DNA from: Bremia lactucae
Taxonomy: Eukaryota > Oomycota > Peronosporomycetes > Peronosporales > Peronosporaceae
Direction: 5' to 3'
Assembly: GCF_004359215.1 (NCBI RefSeq)
Contig: NC_090610.1
Location: 15,082,324-15,146,323, forward strand
DNA: 64,000 bases
Shown here: piece by piece, positions 33,801-43,479 of the stretch
How the letters are laid out: each line of letters opens with the position of its first letter
How positions within the stretch are numbered: the stretch's first letter is position 1
The notes under the pieces: generated by a model
Told to the model about the DNA's origin: nothing
Databases searched by the model: none
What the model saw: only the letters and a program-made list of their open reading frames with translations
Translations under genes and position numbers: made by a program

Positions 33801-34955
33801 AAAGATAGTTATCGGGCCATTTTCTGTGAGAGATGGGGCGACTTAGTCGCCGTGCGCAATGATGTGTGATCTGTAAAAATCACAAACGGCTTAGAGCCGA
33901 GTGGATGACCTCTGAATTTGACGAGAGCATACTTCATAACAAGGAACTCTTTGTCATGAACTGGGTAGTTCTTTTCCGCAGCTTTAAGCTTTTTAGACTC
34001 GAACGCAATAACACGTTGATGCCCATCAACATCTGTTTGTAACAGAGCACTGCCAATGGCAAAATCTGATGCGTCAAAGACGATACTGAAAGGCCAATTT
34101 GGGTTTGGCAGTACCAGAATCGGGGCATGGATAAGACTACCCTTAACTGCTCGAAAAGCATTATTTTCGGTGCTAGTCCAGCACCATTCTATATCTTTCT
34201 TTAGGAGTTTAGATAATGGCCTAGCCATATCAGCGTAATTTTTGCTATATTTGTGTAAATAATTGGCGAGACCCAACCACTTAAGCAAATCCTTTTGGTT
34301 TTTAGGAACCGGCCAATCTACTATGGCTTTTACCTTAGCGGAATCGCTCTAAGGCATCGCTTTCCAATGAAGTTTTCTAAAGAAGGAATTTCGTCTGCGC
34401 CAAAAATGCATTTAGATGCATTGGCATACAATTTTTTTGTGCGCATGCATTCGAGCACTGCTCGCAAATGGTCTAAATGGTTTTCCATATCCGACCGACC
34501 CTGCTCCGCACGACTATGGACAAAAATGTCATCGAAATAAGTCTGTGCATAACCTCGATGAGGGCGAAACAGTTGCGTCACTAGACGATTAAATGTTGCC
34601 GGGGCGTTGGAAAGCCATTGTGGAAAACCAGCCACTCCCATTACATGCCGCTTTGGGTGCTAACCGCTGTAAGCGGGATATCACTAGCTCGCATAAGCAC
34701 TTGGTAGTAACCATTGACTAAGTCCAATGCACTGTACATTGTACATCCCACCATATTGTTCTAAAGAACATCTTTTCTAGGAATGGGGGTTTGGGCTGGT
34801 ATAGTGGCAGCCTTAAGCTTATTATAAGCATGTACAATGCGCCATTTACCATTTGGCTTTTTGACACAAAAATGTCGGTGTCGAATGAGGAGATTTGTTC
34901 TCTCGTAACATTTCAGCCTCGTGCTTTGCATGGAAGAAATCGTCAATGACGTCAC
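33801..34955 (-). pseudogene. reverse transcriptase and RNase H of C3
   Basis: RT start C-V-K-K-P-N-G-K-W-R-I-V-H-A-Y (34761-34955), palm G-Y-A-Q-T-Y-F-D-D-I-F-V-H-S-R-A-E (34330-34641) and a well preserved RNase H frame of 159 residues (33809-34288). The last holds V-F-D-A-S-D-F-A-I-G-S-A-L-L-Q, the Y-P-V-H-D-K-E helix and I-F-T-D-H-T-S-L-R-T-A. Frameshifts at about 34300 and 34700 break the polyprotein. Confidence 0.87.
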
Positions 34956-35758
34956 ACTGCTCCTTTGGTAAAAGCCATTGTTCTTGTGACACAGTATTTG
35001 GTTCCCATTACTAAGTCAATTTCATGATGAACACTTCTATCCGGAGCTAAAACAGATGGTGGGTTATTACATACCTTATCTTGGAATTCCTTAATTAAGG
35101 AATAAAAAGGATCCGTAGGATCTTCCAGGATCGGTGACCCATTTCGCGCACAAAGTGCACCTTTTGTGTCATCCAGGACAGCTTCGTCTAGAAGTGACGA
35201 TGAGTTTAACTCAACCATAGGTCGAATGACCATCATTTCAGATAAGTCACCAGTTTTTAAGACTCGACCGCACTCATCAATAGACATTTCGTCTAGCTCT
35301 AAAAGAGCATGTAACGAGAGGATTGCCGCAAGGCTTACTTCCCCCTCAATGTTACCGGTTACGCCATTTACAAGCGTATGTACTTGCTCACTCGTATCAC
35401 TTTGTGAGGGTATACACGCTTCGTGTCCATCCTGTCTTGGAGTGAAGATGAAGACAATACGCCTTTTAGAGGCCGGGACATTCACGTCCCCAGGGTTTTC
35501 AGCCTGTATTGGTTCTATACAAGACATGGTGTCTAATTTGACATCCGATAAAGAGTTAAAAAACTCAACTTCCTTATCCAGCGAACGTTTACGTGTCGCC
35601 TCACGTGCATTAGGAGGATTTGACCCAAAATGCCCTGGCGAACCGCCAATAGTGTCACTATTGACACTTAGGATGGTGCCACCTCGGCCGACCATACTCG
35701 GTGGACTTAGACGTGCCACTCCACGTATCTCAGGGATATTGCACGCTGCTTTCAGCAT
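34952..35758 (-). pseudogene. protease-RT spacer of C3
   Basis: A 268-residue open frame of low complexity that joins protease to RT. It ends in the conserved R-S-V-H-H-E-I-D-L-V-M-G-T-K-Y-C that opens the RT domain in these families. The rest is acidic and matches C1 and C2 in position. The frame is open in this copy only. Confidence 0.65.
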
Positions 35759-35907
35759 TTAGTGAATCGTTAGTATAGCGAGTGTTACTCGACGAAGTAC
35801 GTGCCGTTTTACTTATTTCTGCTCAGTCGGGCTCAAAATTAATGTTTTTAACATTAGAGTTTATTAACTCAGACATGCCAATGTCTAAAACAGTGACAGA
35901 CTCATTC

Positions 35908-36159
35908 TTGGTATGGCCTGGCTAGAACATCATGAACCGAATTAGTAATATTTATTGTGAGGAGTAGCTTCTCCAGACAAGCTATTGATAAGCCTTTCTG
36001 GCAAAAGCCACGGCTTCTTTTCAGGGGCGAGATGAGACATTTTACTGTCTTCACTCCCCTGACCGTGGATCAATTGGAAGTCTAAGACCTTAGGCGCCAC
36101 GCGCAATATTCCTAGCAAAGTTTTGGAGAGTCATGGACCCACCTTTGCTAGGCAACAAA
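35908..36159 (+). pseudogene. inverted protease block of C3 with an antisense-gene insert
   Basis: C1 and C2 show what this region should look like. In C3 about 250 bp are turned round: the plus strand here reads L-G-M-A-W-L-E-H-H-E-P, the protease end, although C3 is a minus-strand element, and the minus strand resumes at 36160. Inside the inverted block about 130 bp (roughly 35937-36068) have no counterpart in C1 or C2. They encode, on the window's minus strand, M-S-H-L-A-P-E-K-K-P-W-L-L-P, homologous to the start of the antisense frame of B3. Confidence 0.75.
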
Positions 36160-36524
36160 TGAGATCATATCTCGAATCCAAATCAAGGACGAGACAGCGT
36201 TCCATACTGTCAAAGTCCAGAAACTTTATACCTAAGTTCAATGGAACTTTGGGAACAGTGACCCGAGTCCCTGTCCCTAAGCAAACAGTGTTATTGTATT
36301 ATCTCCATGCGCTCTAAGTACCTCCACGTATTGTTGATTTCCCTCAATAGAAAGGCGTCGAGCATAATTGCAAGACACTCCTGAGTCAATTAAAATTGAC
36401 CACGGCTTACCAAAGCCCTTTACAATCGAAATGAGCACCAAGCTAATTGGGGCAAGGTTCTATTTATTCTCACCTCCTTGAGGTTTAACCGAGCCTAGGT
36501 CTTCCCCAGAAGGGCGCCCCGCAT

Positions 36525-37543
36525 CTACTGGGTATCGACGTTTCCCCGCACCGTACCAGATCTCTGGTATAGGTCGGAGTTGGAGCTCTTTCGGGCTTTA
36601 CGCAAATTTCGAAGTGGGCAGGCAGGGCGTAAATGTTTCGTGCATTCGCGCACATAACATCTACGGATGGTCTTATGCTGTTCCACAGCTTGAAGAGCCT
36701 CTTCTCCTTCCTCAACGAGGCTTATAAACATAGGTTCCGCTCTATTAGACGGAACCCATGTGCTCGAAGAGCTTGTTCGGTAAACAGGCGTGCTAACGCG
36801 GGCAGACTTAAAGTCAAAGTCGGCGCGTAGCGCTATGGCAACTGCCTCTTCGAACGTAGCCGGATGAGATCGGAACAATTCCGTCCGGGCAATGCCTTCA
36901 TTGAGACCCCCCATAAAAAAGGTCACTACAATTGCCTCTTGCACCGGGTCTTGATGCATAGATGCAATGAGAGTTCTCAACTCCTGGACAAAGACCCCCA
37001 GGGTTCTTTTACCCTGCCGAGTCGCTAGGAGTCGTGCTCGCATGCAAAAAGCCTGATCAGGCGGTGCAAACATGCTGGTCACTTGCTGTTTCAGCGAATC
37101 CCATGAGGGGAAAGCGTCGTTTATGGATGTGCTGCACATTAATGCCCACTCTATGGCTCTACCTCCAAGTTTGGACATGGCCATAGCCACATTTGCCTTT
37201 CTGGTAAGAACAAGACGTAATCAATGGACATTTCCATTTGCTCAATTCAAAAAGGGAGATTTTCTCCCTCTTTTCCCTCATTTTTTTTTACATTTACAGT
37301 TAGAGGGCGAGCCCTCGGCTCTGAGTCAGGTACGGAGATGTACCGGGTAGGCATAGATGCCGCTAAAGGGTCCTGTACCTGACCGATCAGGGAGGCTTTG
37401 TACCGCATGAAAGCTTCAAGCCTTGCATGCAGGACCTCTGGTCCCTGGGAAATAATAAATTCCACGTGCTCAAGCCCGAATAAGATTTTGAGCTTGTCAT
37501 AAGCGGCGCGTTGCGCTTCTGACAATTCTGGAACCTCTTTCAC
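36525..37543 (-). pseudogene. gag of C3
   Basis: Two frames: 37247-37543 (N-terminal part, with [22 protein letters not shown] sequence and [10 protein letters not shown]) and 36525-37190 (capsid core with R-A-I-E-W-A-L-M-C-S-T-S, S-M-F-A-P-P-D-Q-A-F, R-Q-G-K-R-T-L-G-V-F). A short run of T (37281-37288) marks the frameshift between them. It aligns with C1 gag over its length. Confidence 0.85.
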
Positions 37544-37603
37544 TGTCGTAAAAAATAAGTCTTGTAAAGACTCAGGCGTAGGTTGACTACGAGTGCTACC
37601 AGG

Positions 37604-38088
37604 TGTAGCGGAGCTATCACGCTCCTAAAGTCAGAGAAAGACTCTCAGACTCAGAGAGTCACTTAGTTCTATTGAGCTTATGGGTTTAACAACTCTGGGA
37701 GTCGTACATGCTATTAAAGCTTAAGGAATCCTAGTTCAAGGGATTCAGGGGTTCGTAAAGCCAAGTGGCAACTAGTGCCCAAGAGGATATACCTTAGAAA
37801 GGCTTCTATCTCTTACAAATCAATGCGCAAGCCTTAGGAAGGCACTTAACGCTTTAAGATCAATGAGGAACTGCACTTTATTTAATTATTTAAATCTAAA
37901 AACCTTACCCTAGCTAATTTAAAATAGATTTCGGCCCCAGATTTATATCTGGCGGCGACCACATAATTATTGCCCATATTTAATGGGATTTAAGCAACTA
38001 ACTATTTTAAAATTAGATAAAGGGTATTTTACCCATTTAGTAAATGTACCACAACAACGGTTCTCCAACCGATGTGTGCCCCATTACA
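37604..38088 (-). repeat. 5' LTR of C3 and primer-binding site
   Basis: 485 bp, the best preserved family C LTR: TGTAGCGGAG at 37604 and GCCCCATTACA ending at 38088 on the plus strand. Next to it, the minus strand reads CCTGGTAGCACTCGTAGTC (37584-37603), giving a primer-binding site that starts TGGTAGCAC, the same as in family B. Confidence 0.92.
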
Positions 38089-38138
38089 CTATCAGCTTAA
38101 AGACATGAACTTTCCCTAGTGACCCTGCCAGTTTAGCA

Positions 38139-38558
38139 GTGGTCAATAAAACTACGTCCTATGACCGACCTCTCGGCGGTATCATAGGCGAGTTTGATGC
38201 TAAAAGCGTGAGCGAGGCTCAACGCTTTTTGATTAAGCGATTAGCCATCACACGAAAAGTCCGTGACGAGATGGCAAGCGCACAGGACAAGCAAAAAGAA
38301 TATGCTGACCGAAATGGTCTCAAAATTAACGAACGCTTTAAAGTGGGTGAAAAAGTACTATTAAGTATTGCTACCCTACCTAAAAATGCAATTTTTGTAC
38401 TACCTGGAGGTACTACGAAGTTGTTGCACCGTTTCATTGGGCCCTTTAAGGTGGTAATAGAGGTTGGTGACTCAAATTATAGGCTCACCCTTCCCTCGTA
38501 TATAAAGACGCGCCGTATTTTAAGTGGGTCGTCTGAAACGGTATGTAGACTCAAATGA
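38139..38558 (+). pseudogene. integrase C-terminus of E
   Basis: A frame of 139 residues ending the integrase: A-Q-D-K-Q-K-E-Y-A-D-R-N-G helix, F-K-V-G-E-K-V-L-L-S, then the GPY/F module L-L-H-R-F-I-G-P-F-K-V-V-I-E and L-P-S-Y-I-K-T-R. The catalytic core is missing because the element is cut at 38089. Sequence after R-R-I-L no longer matches F-Y-V-G, so the end is also frameshifted. Confidence 0.82.
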
Positions 38559-38619
38559 GCCTCATACCCCCATTCGTCGAAGAAGACGATGGTGACGCCG
38601 ACTGTGAGTCTAGCGGCGA

Positions 38620-39584
38620 TCAGATGAGGGAGACGGTGAATTTACTTGGTGACTGCCTATGAAAAGGAGCACCAGCTGAGGCCTCTTCGCTAGTCTCAAA
38701 TGGACTAGCAGAAGTAGCGTAGTGAGAAGAAACAGGGGGTACAGTACCGCCCATGATTTCTTTCACACGCAAGCGGGCGATATTAATTCGCTGCGACCGC
38801 TGTATCATCGCATCGGAATGCGGATGAATGCGGCGCAAGAATTTCGCCTCGTATTGGTCGGGCGTTTCATTTAAACGCAACACGACCGGGTCTTCCATAA
38901 TTTAATGACACCATAATAGTTTTGAGCATTTAGAAAAGCGCGTTTTTTGAGCGACGCTATTGTCCCGTTTACACGAGGCCATTCAGAGAGAGGGAGCATA
39001 AGTGATATGCCACCCGTCACACAGCCACGTTTAATACGGCTGGCTTGTGACAGCGACTAAGCACATTCACGCGTCGTCGGCGGAGCGTTACGCTCAGAAT
39101 CCTCTATGTCAGAACCATTATGGATAATGGTCTGAGCAAAAGACGGTGTGGTTTTACCCAACGGAGAAGCGGCTGCGCCTTTATGGGCAGCGCTCGCAAT
39201 AACCGTCGCTGCGCTATCCAGCGCAGACGACGAGACAGCATTCGTAAGTGTTGCTGTCTCCATGTTATGAGCAATGATAGAAGTTTGGATGGGCAATAAT
39301 GTGCCATCATCCTTCCTCGTGAGATCCTTGTCCGCATCATTACTTTGAGGTGACGGCAACGGTCTCGACTCATTGTAGTCGACAATGAGCGACGGATCAA
39401 CATCCTCACTGATTAAGTGGGATGAATCCTTAAGCCCCGTTAACGCGACAGCAGCAGTAGCGGTCGGCGTTTCAGCTAAGGCATTGGACGCTGCAGGGCG
39501 TGTTAACGCGGCGCGCGCGCTAAATGCAAGAGTTAGTGGGCGTCTTCGCAGACGACCCTCCAACGTTGCCCATGTAGGTGGCAC
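38620..39584 (-). pseudogene. antisense accessory coding region of E
   Basis: Two minus-strand frames lie opposite to the E integrase direction: 39057-39584 (175 residues, Ala/Ser/Thr-rich, with V-D-P-S-L-I-V-D-Y-N-E-S) and 38620-38898 (92 residues, charged, with P-D-Q-Y-E-A-K-F-L-R-R-I). B3 has C-D-P-S-L-E-V-D-Y-E-C-E-S at the corresponding place and strand. There is no sense-strand coding in this stretch. I infer a common accessory gene; function unknown. Confidence 0.5.
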
Positions 39585-39716
39585 CTTTGGCGCCGTGTAT
39601 GAAAACAGAGGTCGCTAGAGTGAATCAGAGACTTAGCGGCGCGTCAAGCAGCATAGTTCTTCCTTCCACTTTATCGAAGTTTAAAATGTAACTTCGTTCT
39701 TTAAGGGAGTGGATAG

Positions 39717-40500
39717 TGTAACTGGCTAAAGTTGCCCTAATGTTACACAGTCCCCGTTAAATACACTTGGTGTACTCAAGGGGATGGTCAATTTCTTAAA
39801 TAAAGTAATTAGACCCACCACTTGAGTGTGGTTCACATTTGTGACCAACCCTTGTGTATGTGATGCACATAGGTGCATTCACATTAGGAGGGATGTCGCC
39901 TAGCGTCATCCGTTACGCGAGATATATAGAGATACGCTCGCAAAACATATTAGTGTAATCAATAGAGATGACAGTTCAATTTGGTAAAAATTGGAATTTA
40001 TATTTAATGCGATTATATTTAAATCGGTCTCAAACTACTTTCTACTTATCAAGTGCGCACGAGGAGTCGAATCACCGCTCCCGTGACGACACGTTTACCA
40101 GAGTACCTAGTGCGTTGGATGAGGTCGCTAAGGCGCCCACCACAATTACCTCACGGCACACGAAATTAGACGGTCAAACAGCTTCTCCGCTGCGCTAGGG
40201 TGTGTGCTTAAGTAGAGCGTGCCCCCATAAAGACTTGCCCACCTACAACTTTCAACTTAAGAAGTGCGCACGTGAAGACGGATTACCGCTTCCGTGACGA
40301 CACTTGTACTAAAGTACTTAGCTCGTTGGGTGAGGTCGCTTAGGGGCCCACCAACAATCTCACTGCACGTGTGAGAAGACGGTCAAACCGCCTTCTCACT
40401 GTGCCTAAAGGTGTGTGCGTAAGTAGAGCGTGGCTGCTATAGTAGCACCTGTCTACACCCACCCTTGTGTCTTAATGTGCTTTCGCATTTAAGGGGATCA
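39717..40500 (+). repeat. candidate 3' LTR of E with a 211-bp tandem duplication
   Basis: It begins TGTAACTGGC after a purine tract. Two imperfect direct copies with a period of 211 bp follow: AAGTGCGCACG occurs at 40051 and 40262, and both copies share CCGTGACGACAC, TGAGGTCGCT and TAAGTAGAGCGTG in the same order. I could not find the LTR end with certainty. Confidence 0.55.
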
Positions 40501-42100
40501 AGACATCATCTGCGATTTAAAAAAGTAAGCTCGCCATGCAGGAATACACATCTACAGATGGCATCCAATCATTGGATAAAGTTTATATTTAATTACATTT
40601 GGTTTAAATATATTTCCCTAGTCGAACGTGAATAAAACAGTGTCTAGTTTTAATCTAGCCACATCATTTGTCAAAAGGATCCAAAAAGACGAGTGAAGGT
40701 ATTCTACTTTCATACTTCACTCCTACTTAGTGGCTTGCACTTCATTTGCTGCATCATTGGGGACAAAATAATACTTTTATTGTTGCCTAAATTGTTTATC
40801 GGGCATATAAATCTAAAATTCCCTTGCGGATCTCCAATATCAATGACGCTATTATAGGATACTTCTTGTCCTCAAAACTGCATCTCATGCTTTACGCGCA
40901 AGTAAAAATATCGTTTGCCTTGCAAAAGGATATATGGAGCTTTGATTTCTCGTGGTGAAGCGTGTGTCGACACAATATTGGTTAAAACGCAACTTTTTAA
41001 AATGGCTGTGTCATCACTCCCGGGGCTAACTATATTTTGGTGTTGTCGCATGGTGTTAAGTCATCTGGTCGCTCAATCGTCGCATGAATACCCAATTTTC
41101 TCTTCCAGATGATTTCAATTATCGATGAGCGTGATGTATATATTTGAAATTTCGTTTCTGCAGCTGGTGGTAAAAACATGGTCTTAATTAATCTGAACTT
41201 TTTTCCAGCTCAATGCTTGCGATGCGAAATAACGCATGAATGTCGCATCCATTTCCGAACAGTCCAAGAAAGTTGCTGGAAGTTTTTTTTACGGCATCTC
41301 GATTAGTTGTCGGCTTGCTTCCGATATTGTGACCACAGCAATTGTTGAGCTTGTACAATGGTTCGATATGACATTACTTTATATCTTAATGGCGCAATGA
41401 GTCTATTAAATACCTAAGCACGTGATATTGGCTGCAAAATATTCAATATGTTGTGCTTTGTCTTATTTGTTAAGCAAACGTGTCGTTAATTTTCGTGCAA
41501 AAAGAAGCCATCATATTTATATGAATCAGATGCCGGCTCTATTTGTCGCAACGAAAAAGTCAAGATTTCCACGTGTCCTACGCTAAAAGGCTTTATCTCC
41601 GTCCAGGAACGGGAGGATGTCGTCCCGCTCACGTCTTGTCCATAAAAGTGGATTCGCGCATGCCAGCGCATCACGTTATCCGCTCGTTCTTTTTTTAAGA
41701 AACTTCGGTTGGGGGAGGCACAAATTGCTAAACAGTGACATTCTTGTATGATAAACAGGACTGTCATGTCTACTCTTTATCTATCATAAGATATTTATTG
41801 CCCGATAGCCACTGCAAACTAACAAAGCCTATGGTCACCGCACAGTCAGGTCCCCCATTCTATTTCAAGCAAGATAAATGGTATTGGATCTTCCACCTGA
41901 TCGGAGTTTTTCGAAAGTCTCGTTATATTAGCTCATACTTGCTATTGTTAGCGTCACTATCCCTTACAACTTGCATAAAAAATCTAATCTTTTTCGCATT
42001 AGGTCTACTGCGACAAGGCTACCACCACTTCATTGGTGGCAATCGATTGCATGACTCGTCTAATTTTAATTTTTGTTTTCAAGAGACCGCTACAGTTTTA
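40501..42100. other. unassigned AT-rich region upstream of the effector
   Basis: Mostly unique DNA. A 93-residue minus-strand frame at 41486-41767 has a natural-looking composition towards its C-terminus (S-W-T-E-I-K-P-F-S-V-G-H-V-E-I, Y-K-Y-D-G-F-F-L-H-E-N) and may be an exon or relic of a gene I do not recognise. Nothing else stands out. Confidence 0.4.
41486..41767 (-). pseudogene. possible gene fragment, unknown product
   Basis: A 93-residue open frame. The last ~60 residues, from M-R-W-H-A-R-I-H-F-Y-G, look like a globular domain fragment with regular hydrophobic spacing. There is no convincing start context, no partner exon that I could join, and no recognised family. It could be the 3' exon of a degraded host gene or chance. 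Confidence 0.25.
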
Positions 42101-42109
42101 ATTGGAGCG

Positions 42110-42124
42110 AGTCATTATCATTTT
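42110..42124 (+). promoter_or_regulatory. oomycete initiator-like element of the effector gene
   Basis: AGTCATTATCATTTT fits the oomycete core promoter consensus GCTCATTYYNCAWTTT in its TCATT...CATTTT part. It lies about 50 bp before the ATG at 42172, the usual distance for a transcription start in oomycete genes. Confidence 0.6.
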
Positions 42125-42171
42125 GCTTCCGTCTCAGTAAGATCTCTTTCTTTCTTATTTCAACGAGCGAC

Positions 42172-42597
42172 ATGGTGCGTATGCTCCTGATTAGCAGTAT
42201 TTTTGTGTCTGCGATTTCCCTCGGAGATTCGAGTGCTTTCCTCGTAGCCGCTAATATAGAGCAGGAAATGCGTGACACAATCCCAGTCGCGCCAGTTGCT
42301 AGATACCTGAAAGCTGGAGAACTGCGCAAATCTGCGAAATCTGAGGAGAGAATGTTTTCCAGCTCCAAACTATTCAAATTCTCCAAAGAAGACGAGAAGT
42401 TGTTCCAAGAAGCCGCGAAAGAGATTACTGATACAGCTTCAACCGCAAAAGGAGCTACAAGCAAATCAGAGACTGTAAAAAGAGAGATAGACCCAGTTGA
42501 AAAAACAATGGCAGCAAAAAGAAGAAAAAGAGCCGATGCAAGAAAGAGAATAGATCTTGAAAATGGCATGGAAAAGCTCAATACAGATGACAACTAA
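42172..42597 (+). CDS. candidate secreted RXLR-like effector
   Basis: 141 residues, no intron. I chose the ATG at 42172 because it opens a typical signal peptide (M-V-R-M-L-L-I-S-S-I-F-V-S-A-I-S, cleavage likely after Ala22); the frame is open further upstream but without a signal sequence. Residues 44-47 read R-Y-L-K and residues 58-60 read E-E-R, the spacing of an RXLR-dEER translocation region with Lys in place of the last Arg. Such degenerate forms are known in downy mildews. The rest is charged and helical, with a basic cluster at 116-126 (K-R-R-K-R, R-K-R) that could act as a nuclear localisation signal. No WY fold is evident. It stands alone between transposons, with an initiator-like element 50 bp upstream. 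Effector status is inferred; host target unknown. Confidence 0.7.
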   Translation: MVRMLLISSIFVSAISLGDSSAFLVAANIEQEMRDTIPVAPVARYLKAGELRKSAKSEERMFSSSKLFKFSKEDEKLFQEAAKEITDTASTAKGATSKSETVKREIDPVEKTMAAKRRKRADARKRIDLENGMEKLNTDDN

Positions 42598-42829
42598 AAG
42601 GATAATACAAACAACAATGATGCTACGTAATTTAATGTTGATGTATTAATTAAATCTGTAAGCGTCAAATTTTACTTGACATTTAAAAGCTATTGAAGTA
42701 GTACACTCCGAATTATTTCTGGTTGTCAATTTCGTCAATTTGTTAATTGCGCTGGAGCATATGTTAGGTGAATACGGGGTAATTTCTTAAAGGCATTCAG
42801 GTCATATTTAAAAAGCCCTGTAAGTACAT

Positions 42830-43036
42830 TGTAATGGTGTTTCCGTTTCATAAATATTATTTTCGGTAAGAGGAATAATAAATACGATTTCCTTTAAGAG
42901 AAAATCAATAGATTTTTTGGTCTTTTATCAAATTCGACTTAACAGTTCCAATATTACCAATTTTGGTAATATTGACGCGATAAGACAGTGATTCTTTTAA
43001 TTGGTTGATTTTAGTTTGAATCAACCGATCTACACG
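42830..43036 (+). repeat. LTR fragment of a family D relative
   Basis: The sequence TGTAATGGTGTTTCCGTTTC with CATAAATATTATTT and the later TTCCAATATTACC parallels the reverse complement of the D1 LTR start (22288 downwards). It is cut at 43036 by the B3 LTR; the rest of this LTR does not reappear after B3. Confidence 0.6.
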
Positions 43037-43474
43037 TGTAACGGGGTGTATCGTTACAAGAAAATTAACACTTTAAGGTTGTTAATTGTATATTATCTAA
43101 AAGGTAGAGAATATTTGGAGAATATATCTTTACGTGGTAATTTCCTAAAAGCTTATCTATTGGTAGATATACACCATTATATCTACTTTCTCCGCGGTCC
43201 AGTCAGCGCTGGACGCACGCAAAAGAAAAAGACAGATAAGACTTCATTACATGTTTTGTATTAGTTTAAAATTAATTTAGTACTTAATAGACAGAAGCAG
43301 AAGAACTTAATTATATTAAATACGGTTTTATCAACCTCTTTTAAGCAAGTGCTATAAAGAGAGTCTTCCTTTGCACGTACTAGGTGCGTGAACTGACGTG
43401 AGGCACCACTCGCACCGAGGCAGTGCGAAGTGGACTTTTATTGAAACAGTACAAGTCAGTAGTGCTCCGTTACA
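43037..43474 (+). repeat. 5' LTR of B3
   Basis: 438 bp from TGTAACGGGG to GTGCTCCGTTACA, followed by CC and the primer-binding site TGGTAGCACTTTG. Confidence 0.93.
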
Positions 43475-43479
43475 CCTGG

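Larger units (their letters stand above)
31461..38088 (-). mobile_element. Ty3/gypsy element C3, lacking the 3' LTR
   Basis: Family C on the minus strand: 5' LTR 37604-38088, gag 36525-37590, protease region 35908-36480 with an inverted block, spacer and RT start 34761-35758, RT/RNase H 33801-34760, integrase 32393-33800, antisense region 31470-32400. It abuts B2 at about 31460 with no LTR in between. It is the most complete family C copy for pol, but every gene has frameshifts or stops. Confidence 0.86.
38089..40500 (+). mobile_element. Ty3/gypsy element E, 3' end only
   Basis: A plus-strand element truncated on its left by the C3 LTR. What remains is the integrase C-terminus (38139-38558), an antisense coding region (38620-39584), a purine tract AAGGGAGTGGATAG (39703-39716) and a candidate 3' LTR starting TGTAACTGGC at 39717. 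The LTR end is uncertain. No other copy of E occurs in the window. Confidence 0.65.

Noticed and set aside
41735..42190. 151-residue plus-strand frame before the effector
   Set aside because: Overlaps the effector start in another frame, no start context or domain.
42090..42593. 167-residue minus-strand frame opposite the effector, with hydrophobic stretches
   Set aside because: The sense strand has a signal peptide, RXLR-like and EER motifs and an initiator; the Leu/Ser-rich antisense reading is what Lys/Glu-rich coding produces on the other strand.
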